Positions 44,922 to 54,093 of a stretch of DNA of 64,000 nucleotides are shown here, piece by piece; the stretch's first letter is position 1; the number at the start of each line of letters is the position of its first letter. Made by a program: the position numbers and the translations under genes. Origin of the DNA: Bdellovibrionota bacterium (lineage in GTDB: Bacteria; Bdellovibrionota; Bdellovibrionia; Bdellovibrionales; JAEYZS01); NCBI GenBank assembly GCA_040386775.1, contig JAZKEU010000011.1:18556-82555 (forward strand), given 5' to 3'. The notes under the pieces are model-generated. The model had not been told where the DNA came from. It worked only from the letters and a program-made list of their open reading frames with translations, and did no database searches.

Positions 44922-44957
44922 TTTACAATTTGTAAAGTACATTTAACAAATTGTAAA
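44922..44957. promoter_or_regulatory. Two tandem palindromes upstream of DUF4143 gene
   Basis: TTTACAA-T-TTGTAAA (44922-44936, perfect) is followed by TTTAACAA-A-TTGTAAA (44942-44957, one insertion). The TTGTAAA halves are 21 bases apart, two helical turns. They lie 22 bases before the ATPase start. Confidence 0.6.
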
Positions 44958-44964
44958 ATCCTTA

Positions 44965-46374
44965 TCACTCATCGTCCGCAGCTTCTTCGTCACCTGGAGC
45001 ACTTAACCCATACTTATCACATCGATATCTCATCGATCTAAACGTAATTCCAAGGAGCTTCGAGGCTTTTTTCTTTACGCCGTTCGCCTTGTGAATGGCC
45101 TTTACCAATAATTCTTTTTCCATTTGGCCGATGATTTTTTCTAACTCAATACCTTCATCGCTGATTTCGATCTCGTAGCTGGATGCTAATTTTCTTCCTG
45201 ATGGTGTGTTCACAAATGGTGGCAAGCTCTCGGGCAAGATCGTTGAACCTGCTTCTAGAGCAACCGTTCTCTCAATGATGTTTTCTAATTCTCTTACGTT
45301 ACCTGGGTAATCGTATTTTTTTAAAACCTTCATTGCCTCATCTGAAATTCCGCTCACCGGTTTTCCAAAACGTGTCGAGTACTTTTGCAAGAAGTGCTTT
45401 GCGAGCAACGTAACGTCATCCGTTCTCTCTCTCAAAGGAGGTACGCGGAGTAAAATAACATTCAATCTATAATAAAGATCTTCTCTGAAGGCGCCGATTT
45501 TGATCATGTCCTCTAAATCTCTATTTGTCGCGGCGATGATTCTCACCTCGATCTTTTGATCATCAGTAGCCCCCACACGTCTGATCACTCTTTCCTGAAT
45601 CGCTCTCAAAAGTTTTACCTGAATGGTCAGCGGCAACTCACCCACCTCATCCAAGAACAGCGTTCCACCATCGGCAACTTCAAATAAACCTACCTTATCT
45701 TGAATCGCTCCCGTGAAGGATCCTTTTTTGTGACCGAACATTTCGGATTCCATTAAGTTCTCAGGTATCGCTCCGCAGTTGATCGTCACAAAAGGTTTGT
45801 TCTTCAGTGGACCGTTCACGTGAATGGCCTTGGCGACCATCTCTTTACCCGTACCACTTTCCCCCGTGATCAAAACGTTTGTTGGAGTTTGTGATACACG
45901 CTTGATCAATTCATAGATGTGATGCATTTTTTCGGAATTCCCTACCAAACTCTGGAAGGAATATTCTTTCTGCATTTCTTTTTTTAAAGTTCTGTTTTCT
46001 ACCTCTAAGTTTTTAGATCTTAGAGCGTTACTAATAACAATTCTAACTTCATCAATTTTGAAGGGCTTTGTGATGTAGTCATAGGCTCCGAGCTTCATCG
46101 CCTCAACAGCGCTCTCTGTAGTTCCGAAAGCCGTGATGATCATGAATACGAGGTCAGGATAGTTGTCCTTTACGTGCTTCAGTAATTCCATCCCTGTCAC
46201 ATTGGGCATTTGCATATCTGAAATGACCATGTCGAAGGATTTCTTTTTTAGAAGCTCAATTGCTTTTGCTCCGTCCTCTGCAGTAGTTACTTCATAGCCT
46301 TCTTTCTTGAGCATGATCTCAAGAAATTCTCTTATAGACTCTTCGTCATCTACTGCTAATATTCTAGGTTTCAT
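44965..46374 (-). CDS. pilR: Sigma-54 response regulator PilR
   Basis: NtrC-family activator of 469 residues. The receiver domain phospho-acceptor is Asp53, with the AAA+ domain at about 135-375. Walker A GESGTGKEM, the sigma-54 contact loop (KGSFTGA, with Ser instead of the usual Ala), LFLDEVGELP, and a Fis-type helix-turn-helix at the C-terminus (KKASKLLGITFRSMRYRCDK) are present. It pairs with PilS encoded 47 bases upstream. Regulates pilA in other bacteria. Confidence 0.95.
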   Translation of the reverse strand: MKPRILAVDDEESIREFLEIMLKKEGYEVTTAEDGAKAIELLKKKSFDMVISDMQMPNVTGMELLKHVKDNYPDLVFMIITAFGTTESAVEAMKLGAYDYITKPFKIDEVRIVISNALRSKNLEVENRTLKKEMQKEYSFQSLVGNSEKMHHIYELIKRVSQTPTNVLITGESGTGKEMVAKAIHVNGPLKNKPFVTINCGAIPENLMESEMFGHKKGSFTGAIQDKVGLFEVADGGTLFLDEVGELPLTIQVKLLRAIQERVIRRVGATDDQKIEVRIIAATNRDLEDMIKIGAFREDLYYRLNVILLRVPPLRERTDDVTLLAKHFLQKYSTRFGKPVSGISDEAMKVLKKYDYPGNVRELENIIERTVALEAGSTILPESLPPFVNTPSGRKLASSYEIEISDEGIELEKIIGQMEKELLVKAIHKANGVKKKASKLLGITFRSMRYRCDKYGLSAPGDEEAADDE

Positions 46375-46421
46375 ATCTATGACTCCCGTGCTTCAAATTT
46401 GGTAGCGATTTCTCGCTACAG

Positions 46422-47978
46422 CTAAAGTTTAAATCTTATAATAAATTCTGTTCCGCCGTCATTTCCGTTTTGGCTCACTTTGGATTCTACATCCACTTGC
46501 GCATTGTGAGATTCTAAAATCTTATGCACAATCGCCAAACCCAATCCTGTTCCTCTGGGTTTTGTTGTAAAGAATGGCTCAAACATTTTTATTCGAATCT
46601 TTTCTTCCATCCCTACGCCGTTGTCTTTTATTCTCACCTCAATAAAATTTTCTTTCAATTCCACTGATACCTTAAGTTGTGGAGATTCTACTTTTTCCAT
46701 CGCGTGACAAGCGTTTATCATTATATTTAAAAACACTTGTTTTAGTTTGTCACGATTAGCTTGAATGGGCTTTGTAGATTGAATGTTAAGGTCTAGTAGA
46801 GGCGTCACTATGGCCTTATTCAGCTGCAAGAGTTCTAAGCAATCCTTCACAAGCTTCGAAATATCGACCTTATCGTCCATAGGAAGGTTGGGTCTCACGA
46901 ACTCTAAAAATTCTGAGATCAGGTTATTGAGGCGATCCGTTTCTTTTAAAGTAATGGCGATAAGCTTTTTTTGTTCATCGTCGATCTGTTCAAAACTCGT
47001 AGCGAGCAATTGTACACTGCCGCTCATGCTTGCTAAAGGATTTCTGATCTCATGAGCGATACCCGCTGCCAATTGGCCGACGGCTGCTAATTTTTCTTGG
47101 TTCTTTAGGCGGTCTTCGATTTTTCTTCTTTCAGTGACGTCTTGGATGAGAAGCAAGTAACCCGCCTCTAACTCTGCCAAATTTAATCTTGAAATTAGAA
47201 TCTCCAAGTGCCTTCGGTCATCACCGATATCGTATTGGATTTCTTTTGTGATCACTTGTTTTTTTGAAAGATCCTCTTTCAATGAATGCAGATCCACCAC
47301 GGAATGAATATCAAACTTTGTATCTATGCTTTTACCTAATATATCGTGGCCCAAGATATCCTTGAGGGCTTGGTTGGATTGAATCACCGTAAAGTTTTGA
47401 TCTAAAGTCATTAAACCTGTTTTTATATTGTCCACAATCAAGTTATTGATATTTTTTAACTCTTTAAGATCTTTTTCTTTAGCCTTCAATTGCGTCGCTA
47501 AACCACCACTTAGCAAGGCCACCACAAAGAACGCCAAGTTGTTCATCAGAAACATAAAAATTTTAGAATTACTTCCCATAGATGTGTCTACAAACAACAC
47601 CGCACTAAATAAGAACGCGCAGAACACAGAAATAGTAAGGGCGCCTCTCAATTGGAAAGACAAAGCCGTTATAAAAATTAAATATAAATAGAAAAATAAA
47701 TAAAGAGAATTTTGTAAACTGGTTTTATAAAGAATCAAAGAAATGATCACCGCATCGAGTGGGAGCAGAACCCTGAGGGCCTTCTCATTTAGTTTTTCCT
47801 TGTCCACTCCGATGTATAAAAAAATCGCACTCACCATAAGAGCCAAAGACAACAAACAATAAAGTGGTATTAAAAAATCAAAATTAATAAATAACGGATA
47901 TCTCAGTTGGTAAATAACCGTGAATACCAAAAGGAAAAAGTACAATGCTAATCTTGAAAGTTGAGGCAAGCTAATCAT
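46422..47978 (-). CDS. pilS: Sensor histidine kinase PilS
   Basis: Membrane kinase of 518 residues. Six hydrophobic helices (about 10-165) have no large periplasmic loop, as in PilS. A PAS domain (about 175-280) follows. His309 lies in the H-box [12 protein letters not shown], with the N-box INACHAMEK and G-boxes DNGVGM and GTGLGLAIV. It shares the base at 47978 with the pilC gene start/stop overlap. It phosphorylates PilR; in Pseudomonas it senses membrane pilin. Confidence 0.95.
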   Translation of the reverse strand: MISLPQLSRLALYFFLLVFTVIYQLRYPLFINFDFLIPLYCLLSLALMVSAIFLYIGVDKEKLNEKALRVLLPLDAVIISLILYKTSLQNSLYLFFYLYLIFITALSFQLRGALTISVFCAFLFSAVLFVDTSMGSNSKIFMFLMNNLAFFVVALLSGGLATQLKAKEKDLKELKNINNLIVDNIKTGLMTLDQNFTVIQSNQALKDILGHDILGKSIDTKFDIHSVVDLHSLKEDLSKKQVITKEIQYDIGDDRRHLEILISRLNLAELEAGYLLLIQDVTERRKIEDRLKNQEKLAAVGQLAAGIAHEIRNPLASMSGSVQLLATSFEQIDDEQKKLIAITLKETDRLNNLISEFLEFVRPNLPMDDKVDISKLVKDCLELLQLNKAIVTPLLDLNIQSTKPIQANRDKLKQVFLNIMINACHAMEKVESPQLKVSVELKENFIEVRIKDNGVGMEEKIRIKMFEPFFTTKPRGTGLGLAIVHKILESHNAQVDVESKVSQNGNDGGTEFIIRFKL

Positions 47979-49195
47979 TATGCCCCCGCCGCGCCAGCAA
48001 GATTGAAGATCGGAAGATACATCGCAACCACGATGACCGCGATGATACCACCAAGCACAACCATCATGACTGGCTCAATCATACTTGTTAAAGCCGTTAC
48101 CGCATAATCCACTTCTTCCTCGTAGAAATCTGCAATCTTACCCAGCATTGTATCGAGGGCACCGGTTTGCTCTCCCACACCAATCATTTGCACCATCATA
48201 TCCGGAACAAAAGGATCTTGAGCTAGAGGAATAACAATACTTTTACCTTGGGCAATAACTTCTTTGGCTCTCAAGAATGTGGCTTCAAGAACGGCATTGC
48301 CCACAACTTTTGCGGAAATATCCAAACCATCCAAAATAGGAACACCACAAGAAATCATTGTAGAAAAAGTTCTGGTAAATCTAGCAATGGCATTTTTTTG
48401 GATAAGAGAACCTACCAGTGGCATGCGAATAAAAATCGCATCACAAGTTGCGCGTCCCTTTTCCGAGCGATAATAAACAAAGAAAGAATAAATTGTTCCA
48501 AACAACGTACCAAAAACGAGATACCAGTAATCCACCAAAAAGTGACTGAGGTTTACGACCTGTTGAGTAAGCCATGGAATGTCTTGGCCAGAACTTTTAA
48601 ATAATTCTTCAAATTTAGGAATAACAAACGCTAAAATCACATAAATCACCAGCGCAGCGACGCCCAAAATCCCTGCTGGATAAAAAAGAGCTCCCGTGAC
48701 CTTACCTCTAATTTTTATTGATTTTTCAATGTAGGCTGCAAGTCTTTCTAAAATAACATCAAGAGAACCGGATTCTTCGCCGGCTTTGAGTAAGTTCACG
48801 TAAAGCTTATCGAATATTCTCGAATGCTGAGCTATGGAATCTCCAAGTTTTTTACCACCTTCGATGTCTTCTTTGATTTTTTTTAAGCTGGCTCCCAAAT
48901 AAACATTGCTCGTGGAATTGGATAGAATTTCTAAGCTCTGAACAATGGGAATCCCGGAGTTGACCAGCGTAGCAAATTGTCTGGTAAAAATTTGAAGGTC
49001 CTTGCCGCTCACTCTGGTTTTTAGATTATCTAATCCACTAAAGTAATTTTTTTTACTGTTTGCCATGCTCATCTTGGTAGGAATCAGACGTTGAGCTCTT
49101 AACTTAATACGTGCTTCTGTATCGGAGGCTGCTTCGATTGAGCCTCTCGTAATTCTGCCATCTACAGATTTTGCCTGATACACGTATTTTGGCAC
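47978..49195 (-). CDS. pilC: Type IV pilus platform protein PilC
   Basis: Inner-membrane protein of 405 residues with two GspF domains (about 70-195 and 275-395). Repeated motifs are RQFATLVNSGIPIVQSLEIL and RTFSTMISCGVPILDGL. Three membrane helices are present. It transmits motor rotation or force to the pilus base. It lies between pilT and pilS in the usual order. Confidence 0.96.
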   Translation of the reverse strand: MPKYVYQAKSVDGRITRGSIEAASDTEARIKLRAQRLIPTKMSMANSKKNYFSGLDNLKTRVSGKDLQIFTRQFATLVNSGIPIVQSLEILSNSTSNVYLGASLKKIKEDIEGGKKLGDSIAQHSRIFDKLYVNLLKAGEESGSLDVILERLAAYIEKSIKIRGKVTGALFYPAGILGVAALVIYVILAFVIPKFEELFKSSGQDIPWLTQQVVNLSHFLVDYWYLVFGTLFGTIYSFFVYYRSEKGRATCDAIFIRMPLVGSLIQKNAIARFTRTFSTMISCGVPILDGLDISAKVVGNAVLEATFLRAKEVIAQGKSIVIPLAQDPFVPDMMVQMIGVGEQTGALDTMLGKIADFYEEEVDYAVTALTSMIEPVMMVVLGGIIAVIVVAMYLPIFNLAGAAGA

Positions 49196-49213
49196 TGAAC
49201 CTTCCTAAAGAGC

Positions 49214-50281
49214 CTATAGCCCAGCTTTTCTTAGCATGTTGTTTAAGTCATCAGGATCAGGACTCGCTTCAAATCCCACTTTCATATCAATTTTACGACG
49301 AATCATTAAATTCATCAGACATTGATTCATGGTAATCATGCCGGAGGTTGCTTGCCCCACTTGCATCATCCCGTGAAGTTGATAATACTTCCCTTCACGA
49401 ATCAAAGCTTTAATACCGGAAGTTGGAATCAATAATTCATAAGCCAAAACCAATTTTCCATCTAGGCCCGGAAGCAATTGCTGACTGAGAATACATTGCA
49501 AGACGGAACTCAATTGGTTCAGCGTGATTTCTCTTCGGCCTTCATCAAACATCGCCACGATACGACTGATGGTATCGGGCGCAGAATTCGTATGAAGAGT
49601 CGCAAACACCAAGTGACCCGTCTCTGAAACCTTCAACGCCATCTCGGCAGTTTCTCGATCTCTCATCTCACCCACTAGACAGTAATCAGGATCTTGACGA
49701 AGAACATACTTCATAGCGGTTTCAAAATTTTCTGTATCCAAACCCACTTCTCTTTGGTTTACGATACACTTTTTGTGATTGTGAACATATTCGATAGGAT
49801 CTTCGATGGTGACAATGTGCGATTGTTTTTCTTCGTTCACTTTATCCAGAAGTGATGCAATCGTTGTCGACTTACCAGAACCTGTTGCGCCCGTAACCAA
49901 AATCAATCCGTTTGCCTTATTGGTAATCTCTTGAATGATATTGGGTAATCCTAGCTTTGAGAAATGCGGAATCTCCTCTGGAATTCTTCTCACCGCAGCC
50001 GAAACCACACCACGCTGTCTAAAAACGTTCACACGGAAACGGCCCAGTCCCGTCACACCAAAACCAAAATCCACTTCGTTTCTATTTTCGAATAACTTTC
50101 TATGTTTTTCAGTCATCAGCGAGAGACAAATGTTACTCGCTTGCTGTGGAGTTAATGGCTCTGAAGATCTCTGAAATAAATTTCCATTGATTCTCACCAT
50201 CGGAGGCGAACCTGCCACAATGTGCAAGTCTGTTGCGTTGTCTTTTACGACCATTTCCAATAGTTCTTTTATGCTCTTCAT
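49214..50281 (-). CDS. pilT: Pilus retraction ATPase PilT
   Basis: Hexameric motor of 355 residues. The ATG at 50281 is chosen because the product then begins MKSIKELLEMVV like other PilT; the TTG at 50326 would add an unlikely leader. Walker A GATGSGKSTT, the Asp box IEDPIEYVH, Walker B LVGEMRDRETA, the His box TLHTNSAPDTISR, and the retraction-type C-terminus with AIRE-like ALIREGKYYQL are present. It follows pilB after 54 bases. Confidence 0.96.
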   Translation of the reverse strand: MKSIKELLEMVVKDNATDLHIVAGSPPMVRINGNLFQRSSEPLTPQQASNICLSLMTEKHRKLFENRNEVDFGFGVTGLGRFRVNVFRQRGVVSAAVRRIPEEIPHFSKLGLPNIIQEITNKANGLILVTGATGSGKSTTIASLLDKVNEEKQSHIVTIEDPIEYVHNHKKCIVNQREVGLDTENFETAMKYVLRQDPDYCLVGEMRDRETAEMALKVSETGHLVFATLHTNSAPDTISRIVAMFDEGRREITLNQLSSVLQCILSQQLLPGLDGKLVLAYELLIPTSGIKALIREGKYYQLHGMMQVGQATSGMITMNQCLMNLMIRRKIDMKVGFEASPDPDDLNNMLRKAGL

Positions 50282-50335
50282 GTTAGCTCTACTTCTGGGC
50301 GCCTTGTGGACGCCACTGCTGTTCAAGTTTTCCGT

Positions 50336-52042
50336 TTAGTCCTTGGCAGTTACTCCCAAGACCTCATCAATTGTTGTAATTCCAGCTTTAACTTTATTCA
50401 GTGCGGCTCTCCTCAATGATTTCATTCCGTTTCTAATGGCGCATTCTTTTAAAAGTAACGGATCTACTTTTTTGAAGATTAAAGATTTTAATTCATCATT
50501 GAATTGCAAAATTTCATAGATCGAAATACGACCCGAGTAACCGGTTTCGTTACAGCGCTCGCATCCATCACCCTTCATCACTTGGAAAGTTCCAAGCTCG
50601 TCCTCTCTGAATCCCATATCCAAAAGTGCTTGGTTATCGACGTGAATTGAATTTTTGCAATACGTACAAATCTTTTTCACGAGTCTTTGTGCAACGACAA
50701 GATTCACCGCCGATGTGACCAGAAAAGGTTCGATTCCCATATTGATCAAACGGTTGATGGTAGCAGGAGCATCGTTGGTGTGTAGAGTGCTGACCACCAA
50801 GTGACCCGTAAGCGCGGCCTTGAAGGCTATCTCTGCTGTTTCGTAGTCACGAATCTCCCCCACCATAATGATATCCGGGTCTTGACGAAGGAAAGATCTC
50901 AATGTGGTTGCAAATGTTAAATCAATATCTTTGTTCATTTGAACTTGGTTGATACCTTCCAAGTTGAATTCCACCGGGTCTTCGGCTGTAGAAATATTTA
51001 CGTCCGGTTGATTCAATTCGGCAAGAGCAGAATAAATTGTTGTGGTCTTACCTGAACCCGTTGGACCCGTGATCAAAAGAATTCCGTTGGGTTGGTAAAG
51101 TGCTTTTTGGAATTTGACCAAATCATCATCCTCAAATCCTAATTTTTTAAGATCGAGCTGAAGGTTGGATTTATCTAAAATCCTCATCACCACTTTTTCA
51201 CCGAAGAGTGTAGGTAGAATGCTCACCCGAAAATCGACTTCTTTATTGTCTTTAGTTTTGATTTTTAAACGACCATCTTGCGGACGTCTTTTTTCCGAAA
51301 TATCAAGCTTACTCATCACCTTGATACGAGAAGCAATCGCACCGGCCATCCCTGACGGTGGTTGGATTTGCTCATAGAGAGATCCATCGATTCTCATTCT
51401 GACTCTGAAGTTTTTTTCGTAAGGTTCAATGTGAATATCTGAGGCTTTTCTTTTTACGGCTTCGGCTAAAATTACGTTTACAAATTTCACAACCGGAGAC
51501 TCATCCGCATCCCCGTCGATAATTACGGATTTTGTTCCCACTTCGATATCTACCGAAGTTGTTTCTTTTTCCATGTCGGTCATGATGGATTCAAATTTTG
51601 TTTTTGAACTGTAATACCGATCGATGGCCAATTCAATAGAGTGCTCTGGTGCAACCACTGCTGTGATTTTGCATCTAGTGATATGGAATAAGTCGTCTTT
51701 GATGTACACGTTGCTAGGATCTGCCATGGCCAATACGAGAGTGTCTCCAGATTTGTTTACCGGAATGACTTTGTATTTTTCGCAAATCTTTTTTGGAACA
51801 AGTTTAATGGCGTCGGGATCAATTTGGAATGCATCAAGATCAACAGAAGGAATGTTGTACTGTCTCGCCAAAAAATCTGCGAGCTGTTTGTCATCGATGT
51901 ATCCAAGCTTAACCAGTGAAGACGAAAGTCTTCCGCCGTTACTCTTTTGTTCTTTCTTAGCTTTTTCCAATTGATCGATGCCGATCAAATTTTCATTAAC
52001 TAAAAGTTCACCAAGTCCCTTTGCCAAGTGTCCCCCACCCAA
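50336..52042 (-). CDS. pilB: Pilus assembly ATPase PilB
   Basis: Extension motor of 568 residues. An N-terminal MshEN-type domain (about 1-160), Walker A GPTGSGKTTT, AEDPVEFNLEG, Walker B IIMVGEIRDYET and TLHTNDAP are present. A zinc-binding set CTYCKN...CERC lies near residue 465-510. The start is uncertain: TTG at 52042, or TTG at 52027 after GGGGGAC, which gives MAKGLGELL and aligns better with family starts. It is first gene of the pil operon. Confidence 0.96.
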   Translation of the reverse strand: MGGGHLAKGLGELLVNENLIGIDQLEKAKKEQKSNGGRLSSSLVKLGYIDDKQLADFLARQYNIPSVDLDAFQIDPDAIKLVPKKICEKYKVIPVNKSGDTLVLAMADPSNVYIKDDLFHITRCKITAVVAPEHSIELAIDRYYSSKTKFESIMTDMEKETTSVDIEVGTKSVIIDGDADESPVVKFVNVILAEAVKRKASDIHIEPYEKNFRVRMRIDGSLYEQIQPPSGMAGAIASRIKVMSKLDISEKRRPQDGRLKIKTKDNKEVDFRVSILPTLFGEKVVMRILDKSNLQLDLKKLGFEDDDLVKFQKALYQPNGILLITGPTGSGKTTTIYSALAELNQPDVNISTAEDPVEFNLEGINQVQMNKDIDLTFATTLRSFLRQDPDIIMVGEIRDYETAEIAFKAALTGHLVVSTLHTNDAPATINRLINMGIEPFLVTSAVNLVVAQRLVKKICTYCKNSIHVDNQALLDMGFREDELGTFQVMKGDGCERCNETGYSGRISIYEILQFNDELKSLIFKKVDPLLLKECAIRNGMKSLRRAALNKVKAGITTIDEVLGVTAKD

Positions 52043-52165
52043 TTCTCTAAAGACCTAAAAAGTTATCTTTTTTGGGTCATATCAATAGATTACAGTGGTG
52101 TGACGATTTTTGTAACTAGGCTGACGTCCAGATTGTATATATAGAGAGCCGGAATTTTTTTTGGG

Positions 52166-53056
52166 TTACATTTGGAATTCATCGAGAATGGTTTGAATTT
52201 TATTTTTGTCATATGCGACTTGATCCAAATTGGTTTTCAAAAGCTGCTTGTACTCATCAAAATCAGTCTTTAGTCCAGTCACCTTAAGTACCCAATTCAG
52301 ATCATAAAAGCCAAAGGCCTCATAACCGCGCACGACTCTCGCCCCAATGTCTTGCGCGATTCTCAAGAACGGAGTCTCTGGCGGCACATCAACGAGGTCG
52401 ATAACCAAGCCACCTTTTTTTAAAAAATTAAAATAGTAAATTTCATTCGGAAAATCTTCAGAGTCCAAAACCGAAAAAGTATTGATCACCAGTCCGTGGG
52501 TTCCCGGAAGGATAGTTACATCTACTCTTTTGGTGTATTCAAATTGAACATTATAAAAAATTTCCTTAAAATCTTTGATTAAATTTAGCGCACTTTCATC
52601 ATCCTTGCTGGTGATGTTGATTTTTGAGAATCCAAGTTTTATCAAAGCTGCAATGGAGGCTCTCGCCAAACCACAAGTCCCTATAACAAAACCTTTATCC
52701 ATGACATCGAGATTTTTTACGGTGTGAGTGAGGAATTCAAAAAGAGAATCTCTAAACAAAATTTCTGGCCAGTAGCCTTTTTTTTCATCAAACATAAGAC
52801 TGTCGACGGCTTTTAGATTTTCTAATTCTCTTAGATTATTTTTAATATTCAAAGAAACTTGATCAATATTTTTCGGATGAAACCTTATGGAGAGTTTTTG
52901 AGCTGTGGCCTCCGCGATTTTTTCTTTGAGGTTAGCATCTGTGGCCTCGATAAAAGTGAATTGATTTTGAATTCCTTTAGAATTGAGATATTGGCTCAAA
53001 ACTTCCAACCTTGGAGTTTTTAAAGGACCAATTTCACACCATTTCAATTCTTCCAT
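52166..53056 (-). CDS. Shikimate dehydrogenase-like protein with altered active site
   Basis: Protein of 296 residues with a Rossmann domain (FVIGTCGLARASIAALIKLG, about 143-162) and the AroE-like end block VRGYEAFGFYDLNWVLKVTG. The substrate part is unusual. The NVTxPxK lysine region reads SIRFHPKN, and the usual AVNT and GYNTD motifs read AVDS and GYWPE, so the Asn and Asp that bind shikimate are missing. It may use another substrate or be non-catalytic. It lies upstream of pilB on the same strand and downstream of ribF. Confidence 0.65.
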   Translation of the reverse strand: MEELKWCEIGPLKTPRLEVLSQYLNSKGIQNQFTFIEATDANLKEKIAEATAQKLSIRFHPKNIDQVSLNIKNNLRELENLKAVDSLMFDEKKGYWPEILFRDSLFEFLTHTVKNLDVMDKGFVIGTCGLARASIAALIKLGFSKINITSKDDESALNLIKDFKEIFYNVQFEYTKRVDVTILPGTHGLVINTFSVLDSEDFPNEIYYFNFLKKGGLVIDLVDVPPETPFLRIAQDIGARVVRGYEAFGFYDLNWVLKVTGLKTDFDEYKQLLKTNLDQVAYDKNKIQTILDEFQM

Positions 53057-53085
53057 CTTTTCCCCTTTTTAGGTGCGCTGTCGCT

Positions 53086-54033
53086 TTAGCAATTCATTGG
53101 TTCTAAGAAATCTAATGTTGTTGCTATATCGTGTTTGATTTGTGCCTTGAGTGCATCAATGTTTGGAAATTTGATTTCTGCACGGATGAATTGTTCAAAA
53201 TAAATTTCGATCTCTTCACCATAAATATCTTTGTTGAAATTCAGGATATGAGTTTCAACTTTTAAAGGTCTATTTTTCCCATCACTGTCCACAAAAGTAG
53301 GATTGTAGCCCACGTTCGTCACTGACTTATAGATTTCACCTCTCACACTTGTGTAGGTCGCATAAACTCCAGCCTTTGGAAAGACTTCGGCCTTCGTAGA
53401 TAAATTTGCCGTTGGAAATCCCAGGAGTCTCCCTCTCTGATCTCCTTTTTCCACTAATCCTGAAACATAAAAAGATCTGCCTAACATTTTGCGAGCCACA
53501 TCGACATGACCTTCTTTGATCGACTTTCTAATTTCTGAACTCGAAATAACAAGGCCATCCATTTTGACTGGATGAACAATTTCCAAATCCAGTCCATGCA
53601 TCTCACAGAGTCTTTCTAAGATCGAAAGTGTTCCCTGTCTATTTGCACCAAAAGCAAAATCATATCCCACCACCAAGGCAATTGGTGAAAGAGGTTTAAT
53701 GATATAATCGCTTAAAAATTTTTCTGGTGTGAGTTGCGAAAGATCTCTAGAAAAAGGTTCCAATATCAAAAGGTTCACGCCCATTTTTGCGAGTTCCCTT
53801 TCTTGATCTTTGTGCTCAAAAAGTTGCACGTGGTGGAGTTCGGGTCTAAGAATTCTGCGCGGATGAGGATTGAAAGTTACGACTACAGATTGCGCTTTCA
53901 ACTCACGCGCTTTACTCGTGGCCTTTGAAATAATTTCACGATGGCCAAAATGAAGCCCATCAAAATTCCCAATGGTAACGACTGACTTGGTAACCTGTGC
54001 CTTAAGCCTTGCAATTCCGTGTGCGACTTCCAT
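53086..54033 (-). CDS. ribF: Bifunctional riboflavin kinase/FAD synthetase RibF
   Basis: Makes FMN and FAD from riboflavin. It has 315 residues. The N-terminal nucleotidyltransferase domain has TIGNFDGLHFGHREII and a later GYDFAFGANRQG. The C-terminal kinase domain has GRLLGFPTANLS and PTF...ETHILNF. The length is normal for the bifunctional enzyme. It is divergent from the CHASE2 kinase gene across about 60 bases. Confidence 0.97.
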   Translation of the reverse strand: MEVAHGIARLKAQVTKSVVTIGNFDGLHFGHREIISKATSKARELKAQSVVVTFNPHPRRILRPELHHVQLFEHKDQERELAKMGVNLLILEPFSRDLSQLTPEKFLSDYIIKPLSPIALVVGYDFAFGANRQGTLSILERLCEMHGLDLEIVHPVKMDGLVISSSEIRKSIKEGHVDVARKMLGRSFYVSGLVEKGDQRGRLLGFPTANLSTKAEVFPKAGVYATYTSVRGEIYKSVTNVGYNPTFVDSDGKNRPLKVETHILNFNKDIYGEEIEIYFEQFIRAEIKFPNIDALKAQIKHDIATTLDFLEPMNC

Positions 54034-54093
54034 AAAACTCCATTGATAGAACCATTGATTTAAATCATATAAGATAGTATATCATTACGCCTA

